Shown: positions 49,188 through 61,255 of the stretch, piece after piece
Layout: every line of letters begins with the position of its first letter
How positions within the stretch are numbered: the stretch's first letter is position 1
Assembly (NCBI RefSeq): GCF_022539505.1
Contig: NC_061513.1
Coordinates: 346,719,617 to 346,783,616, forward strand
Direction of reading: 5' to 3'
Origin: Lolium rigidum
Lineage: Eukaryota; Streptophyta; Magnoliopsida; Poales; Poaceae
Length of the DNA stretch: 64,000 nt
Made by a program: the position numbers and the translations under genes
The notes under the pieces: model-generated
Seen by the model: the letters and a program-made list of their open reading frames with translations, nothing else
What the model was told of the DNA's origin: nothing
Databases searched by the model: none

Positions 49188-50737
49188 TTACATGGTAAGG
49201 TACCTAACACCCATGGCGTTCTGGTGTAGGTCATGCTTTGCCCTAGGAAGAGCTTTAGTCAATGGATCTGCCACATTTAGATCTGTGTGTACTTTGCAAA
49301 TCTTTATGTCACCATCTTCGACATACTCGTGAATCACATGAAAACGTAGCTTGATATGCTTCAGCTTCTTGTGTGACCTTGGCTCTTGTGCATTGGCTAT
49401 GGCACCCGTGTTATCACAATAGATGGTCAATGGATCCAATGCACTGGGAACCACACCAAGCTCAGTAATGAATCTCTTCATCCATATCGCTTCCGACGAA
49501 GCCTCCGAAGCCGCTATGTATTCAGATTCAGTTGAAGATTTCGCCACCACGCTCTGCTTGGAACTCATCCAGCTTACTGCAGCACCATTCAATATAAACA
49601 TGTACCCAGATTGAGACTTAGAGTCATCTGGATCAGTATTCCAACTAGCATCGGTGTAATTGATTACAGCGAGCTCTTGGTCACCTCCATAACAAAGAAA
49701 CATATCGTTTTATCTTTTCAAGTATTTTAGGATATTCTTGATCGCTGTCCAGTGTTCCATTCCTGGATCACTCTGATATCTGCTGGTCAAACTAACAACA
49801 TGTGCGATATTCGGTCTAGTACACAGCATGGCATACATGATAGAGCCTACTGCCGAGGCATATGGGATCTTGTTCATCCTCTCTCTTTCTTCTGTCGTAG
49901 CCGGACTTTGAGTTTTACTCAAGACCTTACCTGACAACATGGGCAAGAACCCCTTCTTGCTTTCATCCATTCTAAACTTCTTTAGAATCTTGTCCATGTA
50001 TGTACTCTGTGAAAGCCCTACTAGGCGTCTTGATCTATCTCTATAAATCTTGATGCCTAAAATATATGCTGCTTCGCCAAGGTCTTTCATTGAAAAACAC
50101 TTATTCAAATAACTCTTAACACTGCTTAGAAGTTCTACATCATTTCCAATCAATAATATGTCATCTACATATAATATCAGGAATGCTACAGAGCTCCCAC
50201 TCACTTTCTTGTAAATACACGCCTCACCATGAGTCTGTATAAACCCGAAGTCTTTGATCACCTTATCAAAACATCGATTCCAACTCCGGGATGCTTGCTT
50301 CAGTCCATAAATGGAACGCTGAAGTTTGCATACATTGTCAGCATTTTTAGGATCGACAAAACCTTTGGGTTGTACTATATACAACTCTTCCTCGATGTCA
50401 CCATTAAGGAACATCGTCTTGACATCCATCTGACAAATCTCATAATAAAAAATGCAGCGATTGCTAACAAAATCCTCACAGACTTCAGCTTAGCTACAGG
50501 TGAGAAAGTCTCATCGTAGTCAACTCCTTGAATTTGTCGGAACCCCTTTGCGACAAGTCGAGCTTTATAGACAGTAATATTACCATCAGCATCTGTTTTT
50601 CTTTTAAAGATCCATTTATTCTTGACATCCTTGCGGCTATCAGGTAAGTCTACCAAAGTCCATACTGTGTTATCATACATGGATCCCATTTCGGATTTCA
50701 TGGCTTCTTGCCATTTGTTTGAATCTGGGATCATCAT
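49188..50737 (-). pseudogene. Copia reverse transcriptase and RNase H, with a frameshift and an in-frame stop
   Basis: Reverse transcriptase starts near 50737 (WTLVDLPDSRKDVKNKWIFK, KARLVAKGF). The frame shifts at about 50440 in a T/A run, then continues MDVKTMFLNGDIEEELY with the catalytic YVDDILLIGND. At 49710-49712 a stop interrupts YLKR before NDMFLCYGG in the same frame. RNase H follows with [14 protein letters not shown] and YCDNTGA carrying its acidic residues, ending at 49188. These enzymes copy element RNA into DNA; this copy cannot make an intact product. Confidence 0.85.
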
Positions 50738-51032
50738 TCATACGTCGCAGGGTCTTCATCATCTTTATCCACAATCATGACATTTAGACAGGGGTCATAC
50801 CAATCAGGAGTGGTACGAGCCCTCGTCGTCTGCGAGGTTCAGTAGCTTCTTCGTTCGAAGTTTCATGATCGACATCATTTGCTTCCTCTCTTATCGGTGC
50901 AGGCTGCACAGGAACATCTTCCGGTACTGCGCTACTCTGATCTTCGAGAGAAGGTTCAATAACCTCGTCGAGTTCTAGTTTCCTTCCAGTCACTTCTTTT
51001 GTGAGAAACTCTTTCTCAAGAAAGGATCCGTT

Positions 51033-51983
51033 CTAGGCAACGAAAACTTTGCCTTCGGATCTGTGATAGAAGGTATACCCCATTGTTTCTTTAGGGTATC
51101 CTATGAAGAAGCATTTCTCCGCTTTGGGTTCTAGCTTGTCAGGTTGTAACTTCTTTACATAAGCTTCGCAGCCCCAAACTTTAAGGAACGACAACTTAGG
51201 TTTCTTACCAAACCATAATTCATACGGTGTCATTTCAATGGATTTAGATGGTGCCCTATTTAAAGTGAATGCGGTTGTCTCTAATGTGTAACCCCAAAAC
51301 GATAACGGCAAATCGGTAAGAGACATCATAGATCGAACCATATCTAAGAGAGTTCGATTACGATGTTCGGACACACCATTGCACTGTGGTGTTCCCGGCG
51401 GTGTCAACTGTGAAAGTATTCCGCATTTCTTTAAATGCATGCCAAACTCATAACTCAGAAATTTGCCTCCGCGATTAGAACGCAGAAACTTAATCTTCTT
51501 GTTACGTTGATTTTCTACTTCACTTTGGAATTTCTTAAACTTCTCGAAAGTTTCGGACTTAAGTTTCATAAAGTAAATATACCCATATCTACTCAGATCA
51601 TCCCTGAAGGTTAGAACATAACGATAACCACCGCATGATGCTACACTCATTGGTCCGCACACATCGGTATGTATGATTTCCCATAAGTCTGTAGCTCGCT
51701 CCATTGTACCAGAGAACCGAGTCTTAGTCATTTTTCCCATTAGACATGCTTCGCATCTATCAAGTGACTCAAAGTCAAGTGATTCAAGAAGTCCATCGGA
51801 ATGGAGTTTCTTCATGCGCTTCACTCCAATATGACCAAGACGACAGTGCCACATATAAGTAGAATTATGATTCAATTTAATTCGCTTAGCATCAATGTTA
51901 TGAACATGTGTATCACTACTATCGAGATTTAACAAGTATAAACCATTCATCTCAGGCGCATGACCATAAAAGATATTATTCAT
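51033..51983 (-). pseudogene. Copia integrase, catalytic Asp replaced by Asn
   Basis: Open for 316 codons. The zinc-binding HHCC domain reads HCRLGHIGV and CEAC. The core has the first Asp in HTDVCGPM and the Glu in GVSEHRNRTLL. The segment that normally holds the second Asp (SDRGGE-like) reads LRSNRGGKF, so the central catalytic Asp is Asn and Glu is Lys; both are G to A changes. A GKKPKLSFLKVWGC motif typical of Copia follows. Integrase would insert the element DNA; this copy should be inactive. 50784-50993 is a linker between integrase and reverse transcriptase. Confidence 0.85.
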
Positions 51984-52026
51984 ATAAATAGAACAACCAT
52001 TATTCTATGACTTAAACGAATAACCG

Positions 52027-52300
52027 TTTCGCATCAAACAAGATCCAGATATAATGTTCATGCTTAACGCAGGCACCAAATAACAATTATTCAGATTTAA
52101 AACTAATCCCGAAGGTAGATGTAGAGGGAGCGTGCCGACCGCGATCACATCGACCTTGGATCCATTTCCAACGCGCATCGTCACCTCGTCCCCCGTTTAT
52201 TCCATTTATTCCGCAGTTCCTATTTCGAGTTACAACTGTGAGCAACCGAATCAGTATCAAATACCTAGGCACTACTACGATTACTAGTAATATAGACATC
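52027..52300 (-). pseudogene. Copia protease remnant
   Basis: On the minus strand, FDTDSVAHSCNS near 52228-52263 is where Copia proteases have DTGS; the Gly of the active-site triplet is Asp here. Further on, VGNGSKVDVIAVGTLPLHLP and LVPALSMN match the usual C-terminal part. A stop and a shift lie between the pieces. It sits between gag and integrase as expected. Confidence 0.7.
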
Positions 52301-52347
52301 AATAACATGTATATCAAATATACCTTTCTTCTTGACGTGGCCGCTCT

Positions 52348-53160
52348 TCAGATCAGCCAGGTATTGGGGCAATTGCGCTTCCAGTGCCCATCATCCTTGC
52401 AGTAGTAGCACACAGTATCAGGCTTAAGGCCAGCCTTGGGTTTCTTAGGAGGCGTAGCAGCTTCCTTGCCGCCCTTTTTGAAGTTGCCCTTTTCTTTAGG
52501 CTTGCCCTGTTTCTTGAAACTGGTGGTATTGTTGACCATCAACACTTGGTGCTCTTTCTTTATCTCAATTTCAGCAGTTTTCAGCATGGAGAAGAGTTCA
52601 GGCAACTCCTTGTTCATGCACTGCATGTTGTAGTTCATCACAAAGTTCTTATAACTAGGTGGCAATGATTGAAGGACTCGATGAATACCCAACCGGTTAG
52701 GAATCACTATTTCCAAGTCATTGAGCTTCTTCGCGTGCCCAAACATCTTGAGTACATGCTCTCTAACGGAGCTTACCTCTTCCATCATGCAGCCAAAGAA
52801 CTGTTCTGAGGCTTCATAGATTTCCACGGCCGCATGAGTTTCAAACATAGCTTTGAGCTCACAGACTATTTCACAGGGGTCGTGGTTTTCAAAACGCTTT
52901 TGCAGCTCTTCCTCTAGGCCACACAAGATGGCACACTAAACTTGAGAGTATTGAATTTTGTGAGACAGATAAACATTGTTAACGTCATCGGGAGCAATTT
53001 CTGCAGGTGGGGGACCTAGCGGTGCATCGAGGACATATTGCAGTTGTCCAGCATTGAGGACAATCCTCACGTGACGGATCCAATCCGTGAAGTTGCTTCC
53101 ATTGTTCTTAAGTTTCTATTTCTCTAGGAACTGGTTAAAATTGATGGTGGGGGCCGCCAT
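52348..53160 (-). pseudogene. Copia gag with CCHC zinc knuckle, stop after 14 codons
   Basis: The likely ATG at 53160 gives MAAPTINFNQFLEK and then TAG at 53116-53118. The gag domain is readable further on (VREHVLKMFGHAKKLND, LPPSYKNFVMNYN). The knuckle CYYCKDDGHWKRNC (C-x2-C-x4-H-x4-C) is near 52360-52410. Gag would form the particle and bind RNA. The early stop, and others before 52926, mark it as dead. Confidence 0.82.
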
Positions 53161-54364
53161 GATCTACAACATATTTGCAAAGAGTTTAGACTAGGTTTAT
53201 GATAAATTGAGTTCAATTTTAATTCTTAAATTAACTAGGTGAACTCCCACTCAAAACAACATCCCTCACATTGTGTTAGTGATCACACGAACCAAATCCA
53301 CTACACCAAGTCCGATCTTCACGAGAGAAGATGTAGTTTCACAGGCGAACACTCAAAGTGTTCATCATATCATTCATATGACTCATGCTCTACCTTTCGG
53401 TATCCCGTGTTCCGAGACCATGTCTGTACATGCTAGGCTCATCAAGGCTACCTTAGTATCTGCATGTGCAAATCTGGCTTCCACCCGTTGTATGCACATG
53501 TAGAATCTATCACACCCGATCATCATGTGATGCTACGAAACGACAAGTATTAGCAACGGTGCATATTAAAGACGAACACTTTATTATCTTGATATTTAGT
53601 GAGAGGGATCATCTTATAATGCTACCGTCGCGATCTAAGCAAAATAAGATGCATAAAGGATTAACATCACATGCAATTCATAATGTGTGATATGATATGG
53701 CCTTACTTTTTGTGCTTTTGATCTCCATCTCCAAAGCACGGACATGATCTCCATCATCACCAGCATGGCGTCAAGGTCAGTGGCGCCGCTTTATGGTTGT
53801 CCATCACTTATAGCTACTATAACAACTACTTGAAATAAAGCTATTACATGATGAATAGACACGCAGGTCTTAACAAATTTAATGACAACCATTAGGCTCC
53901 TGCCGGTTGCCATAATACAATAATGAACATCTCATACATCAAATATAGTCATCATCACATCATGGCCATATCACATTACCAAACCCTGCAAAAACAAGTT
54001 AGACGCCTCTAATTTGGTTTGCATATTTTGCGTGGTTTAGGGTTTTCGAGTAAGATCCAATCTACCTACGAATATGAACCACAACGGTGATACTAGTGTT
54101 GTAAATTGAAAGAGTAAGTTGAATCTTAACTATGGTAAGAAAGACAGACACCCGCAAAGCCACTTATGCAATACAAGTTGCATGTCAAGCGTGGAGCAAG
54201 TTTCATGAGACGCGGTCATGTAAAGTTAGCCCGGGCCGCTTCATCCCACCATCCCGCAAGATGCAAACTACACATAACTAAAGACAACAAAAATATCAAC
54301 GCCCACAAATCCATTGTATTCTACTCGTGCAACAAATCTATGCATAGACACGGCTCTTATACCA
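53161..54364 (-). other. 5' leader of the Copia element with initiator tRNA-Met primer site
   Basis: 1.2 kb without a credible gene. Positions 54351-54364 read TGGTATAAGAGCCG on the minus strand, one base off the TGGTATCAGAGC consensus of Met-initiator primer sites, one nucleotide from the LTR. Confidence 0.8.
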
Positions 54365-54365
54365 C

Positions 54366-55889
54366 TGATGGGTTCGTTGCATGTACAACAAAAAAATTCT
54401 ACCGCAAGAACGAATAAAACCAAGATCCAATCTAGGAAAAACCGTCAAGATCTAATCTACTAGATCTAAGCAACGAGAAATATTGGATCCACATACCCTT
54501 GTAGATCGCTAAGCGGAAACGAGATCGGATCTCGTGGGTGATGTAGTCGTACACTTGCTGATCTCAAGATCGCGATGATGATCCCTTCGGCGCTGCAATC
54601 GGGCAGCACCTCCGTACTCGGTCACACGTACAACTCGATGAAGACACCTCCTCCTTGTTCCAGCAAGCGGGAAGATGTGGTAGATGAGATCTAGTCCAGC
54701 AGCACGAAGGTGTGGTGGTGGTGAAGAGTTTGCGCGAACATGGCTTCACCTGTTTGCGTTGGGTGGAAGAAACTAGGCAAAAGGAGGCAAAACGGAGGAG
54801 AGAGGCGGCGGCCAAAAGACTTCTCTCTCGCGACCGTGTGCTCTTTCTTTTATAGGCACATGCTGTGGTCAATACCACGATCGGATCGATCGGCCAGACT
54901 ATCTCACAGCGTGACGTGCAAGGCAATACAAGCCATACATGTGTACATGACCTGCCAGGGATAAAGCAACGACCAAGCCTTGGCTTGCTAGCGTGCATGA
55001 AGCGATCGCTGCCTCTGCACTGGCCTAGCTTGGCCTTGGCGTGCGGCCGGCCGATCAGCCCAGCTGGCCGGGCCGTGTCCTTTTTTTTTTCTTTTGCCTT
55101 TTTTTTTAATAGTTTGTCTACATGAGCTACTTAATTGGCCCATTAACAAAACTACTCATAGACTACTTTTAGCTTCATATTTATTTCTACTAAATAAATA
55201 TATATTAATAATTAGTAATTCAATTAATTATTAAATTATTAATACTCTTTCCGGAACAATTACGTAACTCTCCAAAACTATTTCTTTAATCCTGAAACTA
55301 CCCCTAGCAACATCGCAACCTTAAGTGTGTCACCCTACGGTTCGAGAATGTGCAGACATGACCGAGACGCCTTTCCGATCAATAATCATCTGCGGGACCT
55401 GGAGATCTATAATGACTCCTACATATTCAACGATGAACAAAATGATCGAATGAACCATTAACATACATTATTGATTCCCTTTGTCATGGCGTTTGATGTA
55501 ATCAAAGTATCCTTCCGGTGTAAGTGATTTACATGATCTCATGGTCGAAGGACTAGGTTACTATGTATCGAAAGCTTATAACAACATAAACTTAATGACT
55601 TGATCTTATGCTACGCTTATATATGTGTGTGTTCATTATATCACTCACCCAATGACATAACCTTGTTATTAACAACATCCAATGTTCATGATCAGGATAC
55701 CATGATCATCTATTAATCAACAAGTTAGTTATACAAGAGGCTTACTAGGGACTCTTTTCTGTTTACATAACACACATGTATTAATGTTTCCGGTTAATAC
55801 AATTATAGCATGGGATGCAAACATTTATCATAAACACAAAGATATAATAATAACCACTTTATTATTGCCTCTTGGGTATATCTCCAACA
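54366..55889 (-). repeat. 5' LTR of the Copia element
   Basis: 1,524 bp, TGTTGGAGATATACCC on the minus strand to CCCATCA. It has about 160 bp (54862-55023) that the 3' LTR lacks, and lacks 274 bp (48481-48754) that the 3' LTR has, with ATGG as filler at the join near 55486-55489. Confidence 0.85.
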
Positions 55890-55983
55890 ACAATATCTCT
55901 GAAGTAATTAAGTTCTTACAAAATCTTTCTAAAATTCCTAATGCTAGTGCTATAAATATGGCTTTTACGAAACATATTACAAA
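55890..55983 (+). pseudogene. Element C gag, middle piece between Copia and MULE insertions
   Basis: Reads ISEVIKFLQNLSKIPNASAI and MAFTKHIT, matching ISEVIKFLQKLARSPNASAI of A. It continues the gag from 47526 and is followed at 60834 by the next piece. The last nine bases (TATTACAAA, 55975-55983) are the left MULE target duplication. Confidence 0.85.
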
Positions 55984-57164
55984 GGGTTTTCTATTTTCGT
56001 GCCCTCAGTTCCTTAGTTGTGCTCAGTTTTCTCCAGCTCCTTAGTTTTTCCTCAGTTTTCACCAAGACCTTGTCTGAAACCATCACAGGTGCTGTAACGG
56101 CCGGTTGCCCGACGGTTGACCGTTATCTTCTGACTAGTGGGGCCACGTAGAGCCCGCAAAGACACGTCAGACCATCCATCTTTGTTTGACCTTAAGCATC
56201 GCTGTATCCCTGACCAAAACGCGCACGAGTGGGGCTTCGGTATATCGAATGACAAGTGGGGCCATGATGCTGATACAAGGGGCAATACACGGGTAGGGAT
56301 AGATTATTAAACGGAGCTCTACAGCGATGGCACGGAGGAGGTGGCATGCGGGGTGCTGAGATGAGATCAACGTCCACAAAGAACTGCATGAGGCGAGACC
56401 AGACGCGATAGATAGATATGAACTAGATGCGTTTAACCATGCAAAGAAGAGAAGAAATGGTCGACGACATCGACGACTACCTCAAAACTTTGACTGACCG
56501 TGTCCAACACGAACGCGAGCAATGTAGAGAAAACTAGTGTCTCTCCTTTCTGGCGTGTATAGATGGGTGCTAGAAGAGTGTGGTGGCGAAGGGAAAGACC
56601 TTGCGGTGGTCTGTGGCGTCCAGCATAGCGGGGTGGCGTGGCCGTGCCCACAGCGGCGTGCATGCATGTTCGGCATTGGCATCAGCATGTACGTTCAGCA
56701 TTGGCCTCGGCGGTATCTCTGGTGTGTCAGTGATCGAATGAGGGGATGGAATTGAGGGTGCATCCCGACGGTGACCTAGCAGTGGCGGCGAGCATAGCCG
56801 TTCTGACCATGCCGATATCGGCATCGGCATCGTTTGGAGGCTGTGGTGCTCGAATCAAGGTGGGATTTGTTTCTTGTACGCCAAAATGAATTTGAAACAA
56901 GTTTCGTGTTGAAGGGTTAGGTAACGAAAGTTTGTAACTAAGCCCAAAATTATACTAGCGCCATGGTGAGGTTCTTTTTTATAGAGCTATACGGTTGGGC
57001 AAACTTTTTTGACACTTTTTAGATAGGGTTCCTTGTTGTTACACGTATGGCATCATGTATGGCAAATTTGGGGTCATTTGGAGATGTTCGAAAAAATCAC
57101 TTTGCTTAAACGCATGTCGTTTCGTCTCACTGAAACCAACTTTTCTAACAAGGTGATTTTTTCT

Positions 57165-57622
57165 ACCTTCTCTAAATGACCTCAAATTTCATACAGCTGA
57201 TCTTCTATACATAGATAGATAGATTGTTTCATTTTTACATTTTTTGAACTTTTTATTTCCCTTTATAATACCCAATTGATTTTCAGGTCAAAACCTCGAA
57301 AAACAGCATCATGTATGGCATCATTTTCACCCTAAATTTCAAATTTTGTGAAACTTTCCCTTTTAGATATTCCTTGTTGTTATAGGTATGGTATCATGTA
57401 TGCCAAATTTGGTTAGGTCTCACTGAAACCAGCTTTTGTAACAAGTTAGGTTTTTTCGACCTTCTCAAAAGGGATTTTTTTCTACCTTCTCTAAATGACC
57501 TCAAAAATCATACAGACGATCTTCTATACAAAGATAGGTAGATTGTTTCGTTTTTACATTTTTTTGAACTTTTATTTCCCTTTATAATACCCATTTGATT
57601 TTCAGGTCAAAACCTCGAAAGT
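57165..57622 (+). repeat. Direct repeat of about 140 bp inside the MULE
   Basis: Copies at about 57165-57305 and 57478-57622 share CTACCTTCTCTAAATGACCT and GATTTTCAGGTCAAAACCTC with few mismatches, spaced about 314 bp. Confidence 0.75.
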
Positions 57623-57679
57623 TAACATAAGTAGATGGTGAACCCTTCCGAACTTCAAATACAGAGATAGATAGATTGT

Positions 57680-57875
57680 TTCGTTTATCATTTTTACCGT
57701 GAATAGTAATGGCTACAAGAAATCGTTGATGGTTTATCATTTTTTGCGTGAAAAGTAATGGATACAACAAATCGGTGATGGTTTATCATTTTTTGCGTGA
57801 AAATTAATGGCTACAACAAATCGGTGATGGTTTATCATTTTTTGCGTGAAAAGTAATGCCTAAAAGAGTTTATAA
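57680..57875 (+). repeat. Tandem repeat with 49-bp period in the MULE
   Basis: GATGGTTTATCATTTTTTGC starts at 57728, 57777 and 57826, with TGAAAAGTAATGG and ACAACAAATCGGT between. A partial unit precedes. Confidence 0.85.
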
Positions 57876-58640
57876 TTTTTAGCACGTGAAAAATAATACT
57901 GAAAACCGCCCTTTAGCATACTTAGAGAGTGGAAGGTAACCGCCGACAGAGAGAGAGGGGTTATCCTGCCCGTTAGATCATACGATCAACGGTCGGCGGG
58001 CACGATCCGCGTGACATGGGCTAGACCAATCAGGGCAATGTTGCACGTCTGCGAGAATTTGTGGAGGGAGAGGGCAAAACTGAGTAGTATCAAGAAACCA
58101 AGGGCACATGTGTAATAAACAGACTAAGGGATTCAAATATGAGATTTCAAAAATGGAAAATGCGTGTTTTGTACAATGAAACCCATCTTGGCCTACCTCA
58201 AACTATTTGCAATACAAATATACATGAGTGTGAGAATTGTGGTCTCATTTAGACAAAGTATGTTTTGGGGAAAGCTGTTTTGTGAAGGGCTTATTGTGGA
58301 AAACCATGCACCTTCATAGCTACTAGGTGATTTGAGAAGTGGCAATTTGTGGTAAAACTTGATTTATCTATGACTTATCTATGTTTTGAGAAGTGGCAAT
58401 TTGTGGTAAAGACTCCATGAGTAAGTGCCACTATTTTTCGGAATTTTTTGCACATTAAATGACTCATTTAACTAGTTAATTCTATTTGTTGACTCTCTGT
58501 TGACCAGCCACTTGAGGGTAAAATTGAGAATATTGCACTAGCCAGTATTAGCACTCAAGGGGAAAACTGAGCACACAAAAAATGCTAGTATAATACTCGA
58601 GGTTATACCTGAGTATATCTAAATTTCCAGGGTTAGACTC

Positions 58641-58815
58641 GAGGACGCGTGTTGCGGTGCAGAAATGGAAGACGTGCAATTGTTGACGCGTAGACGCGGG
58701 TCGCGGTGCAGATGTCGAACAGTCGAAGATGTGCAATCGTGGACGCGTGTCGCGTTGCAGAAGTCCAAGACGTGCAGACGTGCAACGGTGGATACGTAGG
58801 ACGCGGGTCGCATTA
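58641..58815 (+). repeat. GACGCG-rich tandem repeats upstream of the captured gene
   Basis: GACGCG units start at 58644, 58693, 58742 and 58800 (spacing 49, 49, 58) and share GCGGTGCAGA and GACGTGCAA-like segments. They lie just upstream of a TATA-like CCTTTATAGACG (about 58829-58840) and the gene ATG at 58955, so they may be part of a captured promoter. Confidence 0.65.
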
Positions 58816-58954
58816 ACCACCCCTCGCCTTTATAGACGCCTCCTCCCACTATCTCTGTCACTCTCACTCGCCCACGCAACGCCACCTCTCTCACGTCCCA
58901 TCATCTTCTCCAAAGCAAAAAACCCTCTCCCTCTCCCTCTCCTCTGCCGGCGAG

Positions 58955-60118
58955 ATGGACAAGGAGAATGTCAATCCCATCGTCCACGACGCCGTCGGCT
59001 CCAAGCGCGACGCCTCCCTCTTCGACACCGTCCCCTCAACGGACGTCGCCGCCTCCTCCGCTGGTGCATCGGAGGCTGCTGCCGCCGGTCGCGGTCAGAT
59101 CCCGCCGGGATATGACCCCTACGAGGATGTGCCGTACGTCCCGCCCCCGAACCCCTACGACACCTCTAATGGAGGACGCTTGGAGCGAGGTAACTACGGT
59201 TTTCTTCCTTTTTTGTTCCCCATTCCTTTTTGAACCCTATTTTTGCTGGTGTAGATGGATCTGTAGATGGATGAGTATTGGGCTAATATTTGCGCCAATT
59301 TTATTCCAGTTTTTTTAATCCCTTCTTGATTTCGTTTAAGATTTGGGATTCGGCCGTTCGGTTAATTTATGCAAGTAATAATGGGATCTCAATCAGTTAA
59401 TTTATGCAAGTAATCATGGGATCTCAATCAGTTATTTTATGCACGAATCAAAAGATATCAACCGTTTAATTTTGCAAATAATCTGAAATGTGTTCAAGTT
59501 CAGATCTGGAATCTGTTTCTTTGCCTATGATGAATCGGTGGGCACAAATTTTTACAGGGAGGGTTCAGCGAACCATTGCTGTGTACAAATCTGTTGTGTA
59601 TGAGCTTTGGTTCGCTAACACCTTCCCTGTAGACATATAATCGTGTCCACTCTAACTGAGGTTGCATCTGTTTTTCATAACTTTGTTATCATGCACGTTA
59701 GTCATCGTTGCAACTCATTCACTAATAGTTCCCGTTTGATATGGATCAGCTGTCTGGCAGCGACGTCGGCATCGACGACGAGCACCATGACATCAAGACT
59801 CGCCGAGTGCTGCGGAGGCTGCAGGTCGGCCAGTACGTCTCCTACTTCGCCAAGGGTGTCTACAGGTGCCCCTTCTGCACTAGGAGGCTCGACGGCACTG
59901 ACTTCAACTGCCTCCTCACGCATGCCGAGAACATCGGCAACACCTTCCCCAAGGTCGGCGCGACGGTAAACCCCCACTCCTTCCGCGCCAAGCAAAAGGC
60001 GCTCGGCATGCACCTCCGCAGCTTCCTGTGAGTGGAGATCTCCGGCGGGCGCATGCCTCCGCTCAAGACCAAGGCTCCCAAGGGGAGCAACAAGTGGAGG
60101 CAGAGGCAGATGGGGTAG
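58955..60118 (+). pseudogene. Captured two-exon gene fragment with zf-XS-like zinc finger, inside the Pack-MULE
   Basis: Exon 1 from the ATG at 58955 (MDKENVNPIVHD) runs to a GAG/GTAACT donor at 59189-59190 and ends in an acidic/Pro-rich segment YDPYEDVPYVPPPNPYD. A T-rich intron-like stretch follows. Exon 2 starts near 59750 after GGATCAG and encodes IKTRRVLRRLQVGQYVS, then YRCPFC, LLTHAENIG and AKQKALGMHL. The Cys-Cys-His layout resembles the zf-XS domain of plant SGS3/FDM-type proteins. Exon 1 ends in phase 1 while exon 2 opens in phase 0, so they do not join in frame with these sites. A TGA at 60029 interrupts the frame, which would otherwise continue to TAG at 60116-60118. Probably non-functional. 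Confidence 0.6.
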
Positions 60119-60833
60119 GCGGAGTCCTGGACGTCTGCTGCTGATGCCTCCTATTTTGTTGTTAGCTAGGGATCCCATGTTGTTATGTTGTTAGTATGAT
60201 GGTGCTGTGAAGAACCTCGAACCTGTTACTATGTTTGGCTGCTGTATGCAGCTTATTATCTAGGGAGGGATCCCTATTATCTATCCCTATTCTACTATAT
60301 GATTGTGTGAATTTATCATACATTCCCTGTAGATTTGCTTCTAGATTTAACTACATACATATGGACCAGATGGAGTACTAGATTGGGCTCCCTACTAGAT
60401 TTGCTGCCATATTAGGCAAACAACGAGGGCCAAAAGGCACAAATAATAATTGAAGAAAGACAGAATTGCAAGCTTCTCTAGATTTGATACTAATTAGGTG
60501 AAAAAAGACAGAGAGAAGGAGGCGGAAAAGGTACTCTTAAAAGGGAAAATGCCAATTTGGGCCGAGAGAGATAAAACCCAGCTCCTGCTCACGTGCAACC
60601 AAACGCTATCTCGTCATGTCCCACGCGGTCCCTTTCTACAAGCCCCACGCGACGCGGGCCCACACAACGCGGCCCCACACGTCAGCACAGATCGGTCAAC
60701 TAAACGGGAATCCTGCCGTCTGAGCTGCTTCTGCGGGTTTCAAACAAGGACTTGGGGAAAACTGAGGAAAAACTAAGGAGCTGGGGAAAACTGAGCACAA
60801 CTAAGGACCCGAGGGCACAGAAATAGAAATCCC

Positions 60834-61255
60834 TATTACAAATGCTCTCATGCAAATTAGAGAAGGGAAATTAAAACGTAAAGCTTCTATTTCTAGAAAG
60901 TTAGAAGATGGCTGGGAGCCCATCATTAAGATGAAAGTAGATGACTTTGACTGCAATGCTTTATGTGATCTTGGTGCAAGCATTTCTGTTATGCCTAAAA
61001 AAAATCTACGATATGCTTGATTTGCTACCGTTGGAACAATGTTATTTGGATGTTCATCTTGTTGATATTGATACAAATAAACCTTTGGGGAGAGTTAATA
61101 ATGTTCTTATTATAATTAATAATAAATTTGTCCCCGTTGATTTTGGTGTCTTGGATATTGAATGCAATGCTTCTTGTCCAATTATTTTGGAAAGACCGTT
61201 TCTTAGAACTGTTGGTGCTGCTATTGATATGAGAGATTGGATTATTAAATATGAA
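60834..61255 (+). pseudogene. Element C protease-like domain, cut by Helitron 2
   Basis: It continues the C gag after the MULE (LEDGWEPIIKMKVDDFDCNA then DLGASISVMPKK). An A-run at about 61000-61007 shifts the frame, after which IYDMLDLLPLEQCYLDVHL and ECNASCPIILERPFLRTVGA are open. The sequence stops at ATGAA (61251-61255), where Helitron 2 begins. It matches the B protease half (12324-12777). Confidence 0.82.

Larger units (their letters stand above)
47527..55889 (-). mobile_element. Ty1/Copia LTR retrotransposon, Angela/BARE-like, degenerate
   Basis: LTRs lie at 47527-49155 (3') and 54366-55889 (5'), each starting TGTTGGA on the minus strand. An initiator tRNA-Met-type primer site lies at 54351-54364, and the order is gag, protease, integrase, reverse transcriptase, RNase H, which defines Copia. 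GCAAT (47522-47526) and ACAAT (55890-55894) are a 5-bp target duplication with one mismatch. It inserted in the gag of C (minus orientation against C plus). The LTR start and CCHC knuckle resemble the Angela/BARE/WIS group; the exact family is not tested. Confidence 0.85.
55984..60833 (+). mobile_element. Mutator-like Pack-MULE carrying a gene fragment
   Basis: TATTACAAA (9 bp) is duplicated at 55975-55983 and 60834-60842. The termini are inverted repeats of about 98 bp (55984-56081 and 60736-60833), both beginning GGG with TTCTATTT and sharing CCTTAGTTGTGCTCAGTTTT. Long terminal inverted repeats with a 9-bp duplication define Mutator-like elements. No MURA-type transposase is visible in 4,850 bp; a gene fragment with exon-like and intron-like parts is, which fits a Pack-MULE. 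Mobility would need a helper transposase. 56082-57160 and 57880-58620 hold short open frames without recognisable domains. Confidence 0.88.

Noticed and set aside
57680..57875. 49-bp tandem units resembling a repeat-spacer array
   Set aside because: Units are contiguous without unique spacers, and the host is a plant; a simple minisatellite, not CRISPR.
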